A stretch of 64,000 nucleotides of DNA from an uncultured Methanomethylovorans sp. (GTDB taxonomy: Archaea > Halobacteriota > Methanosarcinia > Methanosarcinales > Methanosarcinaceae), in contig NZ_OY782870.1 in NCBI RefSeq assembly GCF_963678545.1, positions 1,302,001-1,366,000 on the forward strand, written 5' to 3'. Of the stretch, positions 28,470 through 37,753 are shown one piece after another. Positions within the stretch are counted from its first letter, which is position 1. Each line of letters begins with the position of its first letter. The position numbers and the translations under genes were made by a program. The notes below the pieces were generated by a model. That model had not been told where the DNA came from and searched no databases. It was given only the letters and a program-made list of their open reading frames with translations.

Positions 28470-29087
28470 ATGGGCGCAAAGGATGTTAAACCAACACGAT
28501 CTGAGCTTATAGAGCTCAAGAAGAAGATCAAGCTCTCCCAAAGTGGGCACAAGCTGCTCAAAATGAAAAGAGATGGATTGATCCTTGAGTTCTTCGAGAT
28601 CCTTAGCAAAGCAAAGGATGTTAGGTCCGAGCTGGACAAAGCCTATGAAGTGGCTAATAAGAAGATAGGTCTCGCAAATGCTGTTGACGGTATCATTACC
28701 GTCAAATCCACAGCTTTCGCCCTGGAGAACATTCCCCAGATCGAACTTGAAAGCCGGAACATAATGGGTGTCGTGGTCCCCAAGATCGAATCCTCCAGTG
28801 TACGCAAATCCATAGAAGAACGTGGCTATGGTATATTGGGAACTAGTTCCTACACCGATGAAGCTGCAGATGCCTATGAGAAGCTGGTGGAGAATATCAT
28901 TGTGGCAGCAGAGATTGAGACTACTATGAAGAAGCTGCTCGATGATATCGAAAAGACCAAGCGCCGTGTCAATGCTCTTGAGTTTAAGGTCATACCTGAA
29001 ATGCAGGAAGCTATGGACTTCATCAGGCTTCGTCTAGAAGAGATGGAAAGAGAGAATACGTTCAGACTCAAGAAGATCAAAGGATAA
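28470..29087 (+). CDS. ahaD: A-type ATP synthase subunit D
   Basis: 205 residues. Two long helices form the central rotor coiled coil (about 10-75 and 120-200) around a short beta segment with GTSSYTDEAADAYEKLV. N-terminal PTRSELIELKKKIKLSQSGH is the family hallmark. Starts 20 bp after ahaB with a GGTGAA site. Confidence 0.95.
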   Translation: MGAKDVKPTRSELIELKKKIKLSQSGHKLLKMKRDGLILEFFEILSKAKDVRSELDKAYEVANKKIGLANAVDGIITVKSTAFALENIPQIELESRNIMGVVVPKIESSSVRKSIEERGYGILGTSSYTDEAADAYEKLVENIIVAAEIETTMKKLLDDIEKTKRRVNALEFKVIPEMQEAMDFIRLRLEEMERENTFRLKKIKG

Positions 29088-29134
29088 GATTCTTATATAT
29101 GGAATCTGAAAAACCAGAAGGTGATCGACCCAAT

Positions 29135-29278
29135 ATGGTCGATCGTTTCTTCATTGGACTTGGGAAACCTCATAACCTAGCAAGAATTTTAAGATGGGCT
29201 TGGTTGCTTTCATTATTTTTACTAGCAATGGGTTATATCCTCATCTATCTATATCTGTCTGGCAAATTAGATATTTGA
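29135..29278 (+). CDS. ahaG: Small membrane protein at the end of the ATP synthase operon (AhaG-like)
   Basis: 47 residues from the ATG at 29135, chosen because AAGGTGATC lies 8 bases before it; the frame is open to an ATG at 29099 that has no site. MVDRFFIGLGKPHNLARILR is followed by one membrane helix (WLLSLFLLAMGYILIYLYL). Position directly after ahaD matches ahaG of the Methanosarcina operon, a gene of unproven function. A T-rich run follows at 29280 and may end transcription. Confidence 0.7.
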   Translation: MVDRFFIGLGKPHNLARILRWAWLLSLFLLAMGYILIYLYLSGKLDI

Positions 29279-29289
29279 TCTTTATTTTT

Positions 29290-29769
29290 TTATTTTCTCA
29301 TTGATCTTAATTTATCTAACACTATTTGTGCATGGTCCTTTGTTTTTACATTATCCCAAATATTCACAATGATACCTTTTGGATCAATGAGGAATGTTGT
29401 TCTTACAGTGCCCATAGATTCCCTACCCATGAATTTTTTCAGGCGCCATACATTGTACATATTATGTACAAATCTCTCAGTGTCAGAGAGGAGGGTGATC
29501 CGCAGTTCTCTTTTCTCAATGAATTTCTGATGAGATGCAATGCTATCCTTACTTATACCCATTATTATTGCCTCATCTTCTTCAAATTCCGTTTTAAGGA
29601 CAGAGAAATCCTGTGCTTCCCTTGGACATCCGGCAGTATTGTCTCTGGGATAAAAATACAATACTATCCATTTACCCCTCAGGTCTTTCAAACACATCTC
29701 TTTATTATTCTGATCTTGTAGACAGAACAAAGGTGCTTGCTTTCCTTGTGAAAGTGAGTTTCCGGGCAT
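29290..29769 (-). CDS. Peroxiredoxin, Bcp/PrxQ type
   Basis: 159 residues, thioredoxin fold. Reduces hydroperoxides. The peroxidatic Cys is in YPRDNTAGCPREAQ (about 43-56); there is no Cys five residues later, so it is a 1-Cys or distantly resolved form. Followed by GISKDSIASHQKF and a conserved Arg in GTVRTTFLIDPKG. Cytosolic oxidative-stress defence in an anaerobe. Convergent with the aha operon, its stop lying 11 bp from that of ahaG. Confidence 0.92.
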   Translation of the reverse strand: MPGNSLSQGKQAPLFCLQDQNNKEMCLKDLRGKWIVLYFYPRDNTAGCPREAQDFSVLKTEFEEDEAIIMGISKDSIASHQKFIEKRELRITLLSDTERFVHNMYNVWRLKKFMGRESMGTVRTTFLIDPKGIIVNIWDNVKTKDHAQIVLDKLRSMRK

Positions 29770-29917
29770 GTGTATCTTTCCATTATCTCTTTGATTTATG
29801 TGTAGTAGAAATTGGTTATGCTTTTCCCAATGAGTATTTATCTAAGCAGGTATAGTTAATTTCAATTATCGTTATATGACGGTTCATATACAGCCTTTTT
29901 GGCCAAGAGGGTAGAAA

Positions 29918-31180
29918 ATGGTATCTAAAGAACTCCCTTTCACAAAAGAAAAAATCTCAGAGATTATTGCACAATATCCCACGCCTTTCCACCTATATGA
30001 TGAGGGAGGCATCAGGGAGAATGCCCGCAGACTCAAAAAATCCTTTGGCATATTGGAGGGTTTCCAGGAGTTCTTTGCTGTGAAAGCCCTTCCAAACCCC
30101 TACATCATGAAGATCCTCAAGGAAGAGGGTTTCGGAGCTGACTGCAGTTCTTTACCTGAGTTGTTGCTTGCAGAGAAGACTGGAATCGTGGGTGAATTTA
30201 TCATGTTCAGTTCCAACGACACTCCTGCAGAAGAGTTAAAGAAGGCGAAGGAACTGGGTGCTATAATCAATCTCGATGATATCGGCCACATCAAATTCCT
30301 GGAAGATGAGGCCGGTCTGCCGGAGCTTGTATGTTGCAGATATAATCCAGGCCCTCTCAAGGAAGGCAATGCAATAATTGGGAAGCCGGAAGAAGCGAAG
30401 TATGGTTTTACCCGTGAGCAGCTCTTTGAGGGCTATAAGTATATGCGAGATAAAGGTGTGAAGAGATTTGGTCTACACACTATGGTGGCATCCAATGAGC
30501 TGAACCCTCAGTACTTTGTAGAAACGGCAAAGATCCTTTTCGAACTCATAGCTGACATTTCCAGGGAGCTTGGCATAAGGTTCGAATTCGTGAACCTTGG
30601 AGGGGGAATTGGTATACCCTATCGTCCAGATCAGGAGCAAGTGCCTTACGATCTGATTGCCAGAGGTGTCCGTGATGAATATGCAAAGATCATTGAGTTA
30701 AATGGTTTAGCCCCTCTTAGGATTTACCTTGAGTGCGGACGTGTCATTAGCGGACCATATGGTTATTTGATCACAACTGTCAGGCATATGAAGCATATCT
30801 ATAAAGACTATGTAGGTACTGATGCATGCATGGCCAATCTCATGAGGCCGGGGATATACGGTGCATATCATCACATTACTGTCCTTGGTAAGGAAAATGA
30901 GCATCCTACTTTCAAGTACGATGTCACTGGTTCTCTTTGTGAGAACAATGATAAGTTTGCCATTGACCGCATGCTCCCCAAAGTGCAGCGTGGCGATACT
31001 TTGGTCATTCATGATGCTGGAGCCCATGGCTATTCTATGGGTTTCAACTACAATGGTAAATTACGCTCAGCTGAGGTTCTGCTCAGACAAGATGGTAGCT
31101 TTATACAAATACGCAGAGCTGAGACTGTAGATGACTACTTTGCGACACTGGATTTTGAAGGGCTCGAGAAGTTCAGTTAA
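29918..31180 (+). CDS. lysA: Diaminopimelate decarboxylase
   Basis: 420 residues, fold-type III PLP enzyme. The PLP lysine is in EFFAVKALPNP (about 45-55). GADCSSLPEL, LGGGIGIPY (phosphate-binding glycines), ECGRVISGPYGYL, and the C-terminal Tyr region DAGAHGYSMGFNYNG all match the LysA/ornithine decarboxylase family. The catalytic Cys region reads VTGSLCENND, as in LysA (C-E-x-x-D). Makes L-lysine. No other lysine gene is adjacent. GAGGGT ribosome site before the ATG. Confidence 0.93.
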   Translation: MVSKELPFTKEKISEIIAQYPTPFHLYDEGGIRENARRLKKSFGILEGFQEFFAVKALPNPYIMKILKEEGFGADCSSLPELLLAEKTGIVGEFIMFSSNDTPAEELKKAKELGAIINLDDIGHIKFLEDEAGLPELVCCRYNPGPLKEGNAIIGKPEEAKYGFTREQLFEGYKYMRDKGVKRFGLHTMVASNELNPQYFVETAKILFELIADISRELGIRFEFVNLGGGIGIPYRPDQEQVPYDLIARGVRDEYAKIIELNGLAPLRIYLECGRVISGPYGYLITTVRHMKHIYKDYVGTDACMANLMRPGIYGAYHHITVLGKENEHPTFKYDVTGSLCENNDKFAIDRMLPKVQRGDTLVIHDAGAHGYSMGFNYNGKLRSAEVLLRQDGSFIQIRRAETVDDYFATLDFEGLEKFS

Positions 31181-31248
31181 ATTATATATTTTTTAGCTGG
31201 ATATTCATTTCCAGCACTTTTATATATTTAATTATGTATTCATAGGGC

Positions 31249-31893
31249 ATGAGACGAGCCCTGATATTTGATATGGATGGCGTGCTTGTGGATTCCATGC
31301 ATATGCATGCTGCAGCCTGGAAAAAAGCCTTTCTGGAGGAAGGAATCGCTATATCTCATGATTGCATTTACAGGCTGGAGGGTGCTAATGATAGGGGAAT
31401 TGTTGAGAGTATCTTACACCACCAGGGAATTTTCGGTTCATTTGACTCTTTCTCTTCAATTGCTGACAGAAAGCAGGCTCTTTTCAATATAAAGGATGTT
31501 AAGCCTTTTCCAGGTATCAGTGATTGCCTGGAATTGCTTTCTAAAGACTACTTGCTTGCAGTAGTTTCAGGTTCAGACCGAAATGCAGTTGATGGCATAC
31601 TTGGCCGTCATTTCAGCATCAATTTCAATGCAGTGGTATCAGGTGATGATATTGTCAATGGAAAACCCAATCCTGATCCTTACTTAAAAGCGATGGAATA
31701 TCTTGGAGCAGATTCTGAGAATTGCATTGTTTTTGAGAATGCTCCCTATGGTGTAGAAGCTGCAAAAAGGGCGGGTATCTATTGCGTTGGTATACCTACT
31801 TATGTTGATCCTCAACTACTGGGAAAGGCAGATAAGGTATTAGAGTGTCATTCTCTATTTCTATCTTATCTTCAGGATCTGACATGCTGCTAA
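31249..31893 (+). CDS. HAD-superfamily phosphatase, beta-phosphoglucomutase-like
   Basis: 214 residues. Motif I FDMDGVLVDS (7-16), helical cap (17-85), motif II VVSGSDRNAV, motif III with GKPNPDPY, and motif IV VFENAPYGVEAA. Substrate unknown; such enzymes hydrolyse sugar phosphates or phosphoglycolate. A TATA-like TATATATTTAATTA lies 25-40 bp before the ATG, with no ribosome site, so it is probably leaderless. Confidence 0.88.
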   Translation: MRRALIFDMDGVLVDSMHMHAAAWKKAFLEEGIAISHDCIYRLEGANDRGIVESILHHQGIFGSFDSFSSIADRKQALFNIKDVKPFPGISDCLELLSKDYLLAVVSGSDRNAVDGILGRHFSINFNAVVSGDDIVNGKPNPDPYLKAMEYLGADSENCIVFENAPYGVEAAKRAGIYCVGIPTYVDPQLLGKADKVLECHSLFLSYLQDLTCC

Positions 31894-32035
31894 AAGTATT
31901 ATTTGCAGAACAGAAGTCAGAGAAACAAAAGAACAAATTTATTAAATTATATAGATTCTATTAAGATTATACTTTATTTAGGTAATCTATTTATTGTTTA
32001 GTGTGTCATATTCATTATCAAAAATTTAACTGGAT

Positions 32036-33034
32036 GTGTGGACATTGAGTAAAGGGAATATGTCTTTCTCCCAAAAGGTCCTTTCTTCACAGGATGTCTC
32101 TGAATTAATTGAAAGTGGGTGGAAAAAAGCCGACTTGCACGTGCACACTTGTTGTTCTCATGATGTTCCGGCTTGGGGTCCGGTTCACCCAAAGGTGCTT
32201 TATGAAAGGGCATTATCAAAAGGAATGAATTACGTCACTTTCACAGATCATGACACTATAAATGCTTTTGATCTTTTGGGTTCAAATAAAGATTCATTGG
32301 TTACAGGTGTTGAATTGTCCATAACAGACATTCAAAATGTGGGTCACAGTATTCATATTAATGTTTTTGAACTAGATCGTGAGCAATTTAATACTATAGC
32401 CTCAATATCAAGTAAAAGGCAAAATATCTTTGAACTCATTGATTTCCTTAAAGATGATGATCTTCTCTATATGTACAATCATCCATTCTGGTTTGCAGCA
32501 GGCGAAGTCCCTAATTTGTCGGTTATTCCGGAGATCGCTAAAAATTTCCCGTTAATAGAGTATAATCTTCAGGAATTGAAACAAAAGAATCAATTTGCTA
32601 TGGCCCTCGCTCACAGATTAGATAAAGGGATGGCTATAACTACAGACAGTCATACAGGTAGCATTGGAGCTGCATATACGATTGCTGAAGGCGATGATTT
32701 CAGGAGTTATTTCAAAAATATCTGTGAAGGCAACGCTTTTCTGGTTACAGATTTTTCTCTTTGGAAGCATTTGTCCAGGGAGTTAAGTGTCTGGGTAGAG
32801 CTTGCATTTAATACAGATAAGCATGTAGGTAGTGATTTCTTTACTGATGTTGAGAAGGTTAATAGGGCTATGAGGATACTAGGGAGTGAAGTTTTTTCTG
32901 ATCACCCTCTATTTAACAAATTAACCATGAAATCAATCCAAAAATTATCTCTTTCAGGATTACCCGTATTAGTATACACGTTGTCGATGCAACCAATGAT
33001 ACATGATATAAAGAATGTGTTTTTAACTTATTAA
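32036..33034 (+). CDS. PHP-domain metal-dependent phosphoesterase
   Basis: 332 residues if begun at GTG 32036; an ATG at 32060 is equally possible. PHP motifs: ADLHVHTCCSHD (about 34-45), FTDHDTINA, YNHPFWF and TTDSHTGSIG, supplying the three-metal site. C-terminal 80 residues without family. The substrate is unknown; PHP proteins hydrolyse phosphate mono- and diesters. It precedes a glycosyltransferase gene on the same strand, so a role in polar lipid or glycan metabolism is possible but unproven. Confidence 0.82.
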   Translation: MWTLSKGNMSFSQKVLSSQDVSELIESGWKKADLHVHTCCSHDVPAWGPVHPKVLYERALSKGMNYVTFTDHDTINAFDLLGSNKDSLVTGVELSITDIQNVGHSIHINVFELDREQFNTIASISSKRQNIFELIDFLKDDDLLYMYNHPFWFAAGEVPNLSVIPEIAKNFPLIEYNLQELKQKNQFAMALAHRLDKGMAITTDSHTGSIGAAYTIAEGDDFRSYFKNICEGNAFLVTDFSLWKHLSRELSVWVELAFNTDKHVGSDFFTDVEKVNRAMRILGSEVFSDHPLFNKLTMKSIQKLSLSGLPVLVYTLSMQPMIHDIKNVFLTY

Positions 33035-33190
33035 AGAGGCAATTTTGAGTATTTTTTTTATTTTCATCTTATCAAATAGTCCACTCTTCATTTTTTCCTG
33101 AATAAAAGGGCTATCATAGCGCAAACCAGGTGCTTTTTTCTATCAGAATGCCTATTATCTACCCGTAACTTGTGATGAAGGGTGCTTATA

Positions 33191-34318
33191 ATGAAGATAT
33201 TGATACTTGTTTGTGGTGAAGGTCTTGGACATACGAGCCGTTGCATTGCTATTGCAAAAGAGCTTGTGTCTAAAGATCACGAAGTTCATTTTGGGGCTTA
33301 TGGCTATTCTCAAGAGCTAATCGAAAGAAAAGGATATGCTGTAACTACTATTCCCTCAGAGATCACTCTTGTGGGGAATGCTGGAACTCTCGATCTAAAA
33401 TCTTCCATCCTTAAAACCATAAAAAAGGGCAGTTTCTTTGGTGTTCTTAATATAAAGAAACTCATTAAGAATTTCCATCCCGATGTGGTTATCTCTGATG
33501 GCTATTTTACTGGTATTTTAGCTTCAAAACTTATGAAAAAACCATCTTATCTTATGATGAATCAGTCCAACATGGAAGAGTTCTTCATCGATAAGGGTAT
33601 TTCCGGCAGATTTCTTGCAAATATAGTGAAAAAATTCTACTCAAGAGTTTTCAAGATAGTTGATGGTATTATTATTCCAGATTATCCTATGCCTTACACT
33701 ATATGCAGGAAAAATATCAGTTTCAGTGATAAACTGATGAAAAAGGTATTCTATAGCGGACCTGTGGTTGGTAAGACTTATGAAGAAGTTATGCCAGCTC
33801 AGGTGCAGCATCCGCATGTGCTTTCAACAGTAGGTGGTTTTGGTTACAGAGCTCCTCTTTTTTTAAAGGTCATCAAGGCTGCTGAACTGTCCCCTGAGAT
33901 ACATTATACTCTACTTACAGGTCCGAGCGTAGACTCTGATAATTTTACAGATTTACCTTCCAATGTGAGTATTTTGCAGTTCATAAGCGATCAATTCCCT
34001 TTCATAAAAGGTTCCGATGTTATCATTGCTCCAGGGGGGCATAGCACTTTGATGGAAACCCTGAGTTTTGGTATTCCTGTGCTATCTTTTCCTGACATAG
34101 GTCATATAGAACAGCAGAACAACTCCTCGGTGATAGAAGAAAATGGGTTAGGGTATTGTTTTGATTATTCCACTTCTCCTGAAGAGATACTGTCGTACAT
34201 CAAAGAAGTAGTGTATAATGGAAAATTCGTAGATAATGCACAATCTATGCGCCAATTCTCAGAAAAGCTGAATGGGGTGGCAGCTATCTGTAAACTATTG
34301 GAGAAGGGTGCAAGATAA
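33191..34318 (+). CDS. GT28/MurG-like glycosyltransferase
   Basis: 375 residues from the ATG at 33191 (AAGGGTG site 6 bases before). GT-B fold: N-terminal ILVCGEGLGHTSRCIAIAKE, central linker, and donor-site motif PGGHSTLMETLSFGIPVLSFPD (about 287-308). The family transfers a sugar from a nucleotide-sugar to a lipid or polyprenol. No membrane helix, so peripheral. Acceptor unknown. Downstream of the PHP gene by about 155 bp, with a T8 run between them that may terminate. Confidence 0.85.
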   Translation: MKILILVCGEGLGHTSRCIAIAKELVSKDHEVHFGAYGYSQELIERKGYAVTTIPSEITLVGNAGTLDLKSSILKTIKKGSFFGVLNIKKLIKNFHPDVVISDGYFTGILASKLMKKPSYLMMNQSNMEEFFIDKGISGRFLANIVKKFYSRVFKIVDGIIIPDYPMPYTICRKNISFSDKLMKKVFYSGPVVGKTYEEVMPAQVQHPHVLSTVGGFGYRAPLFLKVIKAAELSPEIHYTLLTGPSVDSDNFTDLPSNVSILQFISDQFPFIKGSDVIIAPGGHSTLMETLSFGIPVLSFPDIGHIEQQNNSSVIEENGLGYCFDYSTSPEEILSYIKEVVYNGKFVDNAQSMRQFSEKLNGVAAICKLLEKGAR

Positions 34319-34602
34319 AGAAAAAACCAATTTTCCCAAATTCTTGAGTCTTTGAATAATGCAGGTGATATCGCAAAACTTCTAATTGTTCAGAGAAGGA
34401 GTTAATTATCGCATCAAAAGTGTATAATGTTTGGAGGAATCTCTATCCAACGGCTCAACCATGTGTTTTAAATATCTTTGAAACACATATCTCTTAGTAT
34501 GCTAAAGCACAACTTAACGGCGTTTACTTTGTATATTTTAACATGAAGCATGTCGGTAAAATAAGTGCTTTATTCTAATTTTATCCAAAAAAGGTGATAA
34601 GA
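34319..34602 (+). promoter_or_regulatory. Intergenic region with TATA box inside an inverted repeat
   Basis: ATGTGTTT at 34461-34468 and AAACACAT at 34481-34488 form a perfect inverted repeat that brackets TTTTAAATAT, a good archaeal TATA box. This predicts a transcript starting near 34500 and a leader of about 100 bases to the ATG at 34603. A protein bound to the repeat would block the promoter. A short open stretch before it (about 34340-34404) ends IAKLLIVQRRS and may be a decayed gene end. Confidence 0.45.
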
Positions 34603-36573
34603 ATGCATTATGGTTTAGGAATTGATGCTGGGGGAACCTATACTGACGCTGTTATTGTAAGGGGGTCGGATGGAGCGATCATTGATGCAAAAAAATCTTT
34701 TACTACTTACCCCGATATTCAGCAAGGAATTCAAAATGTACTGAATTCACTGGATCAGAACTATCTAAAAGATGTAAATCTCGTATCTGTATCTACGACC
34801 CTTTCCACAAATGCACTTCTTGAAAACACCGGCAGGCCAGTAGGGCTAATATTAGTAGGAGAGCAGGCAACAGACAAAGAATATCCTGCTGAAAGTGTTG
34901 TTTTTGTTTCGGGTGGTCATGATACAAATGGTGAAGAAGAGTATCCTTTGGACATTGAAGCTGTAAAAAGTTATATAGAAACATCTAAATCATGGGTTTC
35001 AGCCTATGCTGTGTCCGCATACTTTGGTACGCGCAACCCTGAGCATGAACTTACAGTAAAAAGTATAATACATAGTATCACAGACCTACCGGTTGTGTGT
35101 GGACATGAACTCTCACAGGAACTCGGGGTTTATGAAAGAGCTGTAACTGCAGCTCTTAATGCTCAGTTGATCCCTATCACCTATCAATTTGTAAATGCCG
35201 TAGCTTCAGATATCAAAAAGCGGGGAATCAATGCTAGGTTGTTGATGCTCAAGTGCGATGGATCGGTTTACAACATAGAGGATGCACTTGAGAAACCCAT
35301 TGAAACAATATTTTCAGGCCCTGCTGCAAGCATCCTTGGTGCCTCGTACCTTGCAAAAGTCGATACATGTGCAGTTATTGATGTGGGGGGCACAAGTACT
35401 GATGTATCATCTATAAAAAATGGCATTCCCCAGATAAGTTCCGAAGGTTGCATGGTAGGTGGTTGGAAAACACGTGTAAAAGCTATGACAATGGAAACTT
35501 CGGCTCTGGGCGGCGATAGCCATGTTTGGGTCAAAGATAAAAACGTGAATATAGGTCCGAGAAGAGTCATACCTTTATGCGTTGCAGCAACCCTATTCCC
35601 TCATTTTCTTTATCGTCTGAAACGTAACAAAATGGTTTTGCGAAAGGACACAAATGAAAACTATCAGCAAACCAAATTCATAGTCAGAACTGAGTATGAA
35701 GCTACTGGATTGATGGAAAAGGAAAAGGAGATGCTCAAGCTAATAGGTGATGAACCGATTTCTGTTATAGAACTGACTGATATGACAGATGCAAAGGAAA
35801 TAGTACTCATCAATAAAACACTTGATTCACTCATAAATAAAAGGCTTATTCAGTCTATCGGTTTTACGCCTACCGATGTGCTTCATGTACTTGGAGAATA
35901 TGAGCAGTGGAACAAAGAAGCTTCGGAAACAGGAGCTTTTTATCTGTCAAAGTATGCGAACATGGGTAAATACGAGTTCTGCAGGCATGTAAAAGCCCTT
36001 TTTGCGATGAATATGGTCCATGATCTAATGTCATTTCTTATACCTGCTATCCCAAAAAATGCAATAGATGAGGTTCTAAGTGGGAATTATCCTGCAAGGT
36101 TCAAAACAGATATTCCCGTGGTATTGCTTGGGGGCCCGGTTTCTGCATATGTGGATGATTTGAAATCTCTAATTGATGCAGATGTGCAGGTTCCACAATT
36201 TGCCAGTGTGGGGAATGCTGTAGGAGCGCTTGTTGGGAAAAGTGTTAAAAGAGTGGAAATAATGATAAAACCTGCTTCTCTGGTTAACCCCGATAGTGAT
36301 TTCCTTGTATTTTCATCTGTGGGCAGGGAACGCTTTGAGAGATATAGTGATGCTGTGGACTATGCTACTAAAATGGGACACTCACTAGTACTTAATTATG
36401 AGAAGCGATGCGGTATTATAAAAGAAGATACGATCGTAAATGTGTCGAAACACACAATATCTCCTGATAACTGGCCTCATCCTCCGATCGAAACGAGAAT
36501 TACAGTCGTAGGGGTTGGAGATCCTATGATGGCAATAAGGGGTACATACAACAACACTAACTGCAGCTCATAA
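34603..36573 (+). CDS. Hydantoinase/oxoprolinase-family protein (HyuA-like)
   Basis: 656 residues from the ATG at 34603, with GGTGAT 5 bases upstream. ASKHA ATPase fold: GLGIDAGGTYTDAVIV (N-terminal phosphate loop), a hydantoinase A/oxoprolinase core with IFSGPAASILGASYLA, second phosphate loop IDVGGTSTDVS, and LGGPVSAYVDDL near 500. Members use ATP to open lactam or hydantoin rings or to carboxylate ketones. No HyuB partner lies adjacent. A central insert (about 330-440, EKEKEMLKLIGDEPISVIEL) resembles a winged-helix segment. Substrate unknown. Confidence 0.82.
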   Translation: MHYGLGIDAGGTYTDAVIVRGSDGAIIDAKKSFTTYPDIQQGIQNVLNSLDQNYLKDVNLVSVSTTLSTNALLENTGRPVGLILVGEQATDKEYPAESVVFVSGGHDTNGEEEYPLDIEAVKSYIETSKSWVSAYAVSAYFGTRNPEHELTVKSIIHSITDLPVVCGHELSQELGVYERAVTAALNAQLIPITYQFVNAVASDIKKRGINARLLMLKCDGSVYNIEDALEKPIETIFSGPAASILGASYLAKVDTCAVIDVGGTSTDVSSIKNGIPQISSEGCMVGGWKTRVKAMTMETSALGGDSHVWVKDKNVNIGPRRVIPLCVAATLFPHFLYRLKRNKMVLRKDTNENYQQTKFIVRTEYEATGLMEKEKEMLKLIGDEPISVIELTDMTDAKEIVLINKTLDSLINKRLIQSIGFTPTDVLHVLGEYEQWNKEASETGAFYLSKYANMGKYEFCRHVKALFAMNMVHDLMSFLIPAIPKNAIDEVLSGNYPARFKTDIPVVLLGGPVSAYVDDLKSLIDADVQVPQFASVGNAVGALVGKSVKRVEIMIKPASLVNPDSDFLVFSSVGRERFERYSDAVDYATKMGHSLVLNYEKRCGIIKEDTIVNVSKHTISPDNWPHPPIETRITVVGVGDPMMAIRGTYNNTNCSS

Positions 36574-36580
36574 TAGGTGT

Positions 36581-36599
36581 GAAGTAGCTCTGCTACTTC
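36581..36599 (+). terminator. Stem-loop terminator after the HyuA-like gene
   Basis: GAAGTAGC-TCT-GCTACTTC is a perfect 8-bp stem with a 3-base loop, starting 7 bases after the stop codon, within an outer GTGTGAA/TTCACAC pair and followed by ATTTTT at 36611. Confidence 0.6.
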
Positions 36600-36625
36600 T
36601 GTTTCACACTATTTTTCTGTATTGC

Positions 36626-36793
36626 TCACTTCCTGGGCTTTCTGCACAGGTTATTGTTCCATCGCATCTGTGAAGTCTCATTTTTTTGTTTGTATGTGTA
36701 TAAAAGGTCTTCTTCGTAATCATTAGCACCATTTGGTACAGATGTCTTTGGTGTCATATTTTTCTGATTTTTCTTTTCATTATATTTGGTCAT
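36626..36793 (-). CDS. Possible small hydrophilic protein
   Basis: 55-codon frame with ATG at 36793 and TGA at 36628-36626, weak AGTGA site before it. Very polar (Lys, Asn, Thr rich), one Cys, no known family. The rest of the 36.57-36.93 kb gap holds only the terminator. May be spurious. Confidence 0.28.
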   Translation of the reverse strand: MTKYNEKKNQKNMTPKTSVPNGANDYEEDLLYTYKQKNETSQMRWNNNLCRKPRK

Positions 36794-36929
36794 AAATTCA
36801 CTTTGATTTAGATGCTATTTGTTTTTTGTTCTGAATACAAAGACGAATTTAAGATTAGTGAAATTAGTGAAATTCATGCCAATTGGCAAAAGCAGGAATT
36901 ATCCCTGTGTTTGGATAAATATGGAATAT

Positions 36930-37262
36930 TTACAGTTTTGTTAAACACTGTTTTCCTAATTCTGTAAGGCTATATGTTATCCATGTTGCTTCCTTTTTAC
37001 CTTCTATTAAATTACTTTCAGTTAATACTGAAAGGTGATAGGAAAGTTTTGATGGTGAAGCCTTTGTTATTTTCTGGATAATGCAGGCACAGAGTGGCTG
37101 TATTGAGAGAAGATTTAGAATCTTCAGTCTAAGAGGCGATGAAAGTGCATTGTATATCTGGCTTTGCCTTTTCATTCTGTTTTCATCTGGCAGTTTTTCG
37201 ATGATCTTATTGATTCCGCCAATTACTTCTATGTCTTTAAATAATTGTTCTGGGATTTTCAT
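36930..37262 (-). CDS. ArsR-family metalloregulator with CxC site
   Basis: 110 residues from the ATG at 37262, with GAGGTAA upstream. Winged helix at about 30-105: ALSSPLRLKILNLLSIQPLCACII, recognition helix SPSKLSYHLSVLTE, and wing EGKKEATWITYSLT. LCACII corresponds to the ELCVCDL metal/arsenite site of ArsR. It is expected to leave DNA on binding a soft metal or metalloid. Downstream of the DUF6951-like gene in one minus-strand unit, whose promoter faces the permease across two palindromes; it probably controls both. Confidence 0.85.
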   Translation of the reverse strand: MKIPEQLFKDIEVIGGINKIIEKLPDENRMKRQSQIYNALSSPLRLKILNLLSIQPLCACIIQKITKASPSKLSYHLSVLTESNLIEGKKEATWITYSLTELGKQCLTKL

Positions 37263-37312
37263 CAATTACCTCGTACAGGGATGTGATGTAGTATTTGAAA
37301 AAAACAATTAGT

Positions 37313-37627
37313 TTATTTAAAATCTATGCTAATATTTCCTAATTTTTTTGCTAATGACTCTGATAAAAGTCCCATTTCCATTCTGCATACATGCAATACT
37401 CCGCAAGGTACAAGGCAGTTAGATGAACATTTCATTTCTTGTGCTTTTACCATCACGTAATTGTCCTTGATATCAAGCGTTTGGTCCATGGGTATCTCCA
37501 TGTGCGACATTTTTTTGATTTTCTCACAATCGCTTTCAATATCGATGATTATATTTTTCCCATCTCTTTTTCCATATACCTTATGCACAAAACCGCATAT
37601 TTTTGAATTGACAATAACTTCAGTCAT
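37313..37627 (-). CDS. Cys-rich small protein, DUF6951-like
   Basis: 104 residues. VNSKICGFVHKVYGKRDGKN begins it; a second half carries MKCSSNCLVPCGVLHVCRME, giving four clustered cysteines plus one near residue 11. This matches small methanogen proteins annotated DUF6951 in my memory, probably metal-binding or redox-active. AGGTAAC site before the ATG at 37627. First gene of the divergent unit with the ArsR regulator. Confidence 0.7.
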   Translation of the reverse strand: MTEVIVNSKICGFVHKVYGKRDGKNIIIDIESDCEKIKKMSHMEIPMDQTLDIKDNYVMVKAQEMKCSSNCLVPCGVLHVCRMEMGLLSESLAKKLGNISIDFK

Positions 37628-37691
37628 GATGTTACCTCTTTCTTCAATTTTGTTTGTTATTGAAATTCATGTTAGTTCTCATATATATAGG

Positions 37692-37713
37692 TATTTCAAT
37701 TTATATTGAAATA
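37692..37713. promoter_or_regulatory. Operator palindrome, site 1
   Basis: TATTTCAA-N6-TTGAAATA, perfect, between the divergent DUF6951-like/arsR unit and the permease gene. Same TTTCAA-N6-TTGAAA core as the sites at 37734, 46048 and 48064. Probably bound by the ArsR regulator encoded at 36930. Confidence 0.65.
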
Positions 37714-37733
37714 GCAAGCTTTAAATACAAAGC

Positions 37734-37749
37734 TTCAAATATATTTGAA
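37734..37749. promoter_or_regulatory. Operator palindrome, site 2, at the permease transcription start
   Basis: TTCAAATATATTTGAA, perfect 16-bp palindrome 4 bases before the permease ATG. A TATA box (TTTAAATAC) lies at 37720-37728, placing the operator between TATA and the predicted start of a nearly leaderless transcript. Binding would block initiation. Confidence 0.65.
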
Positions 37750-37753
37750 ATAC

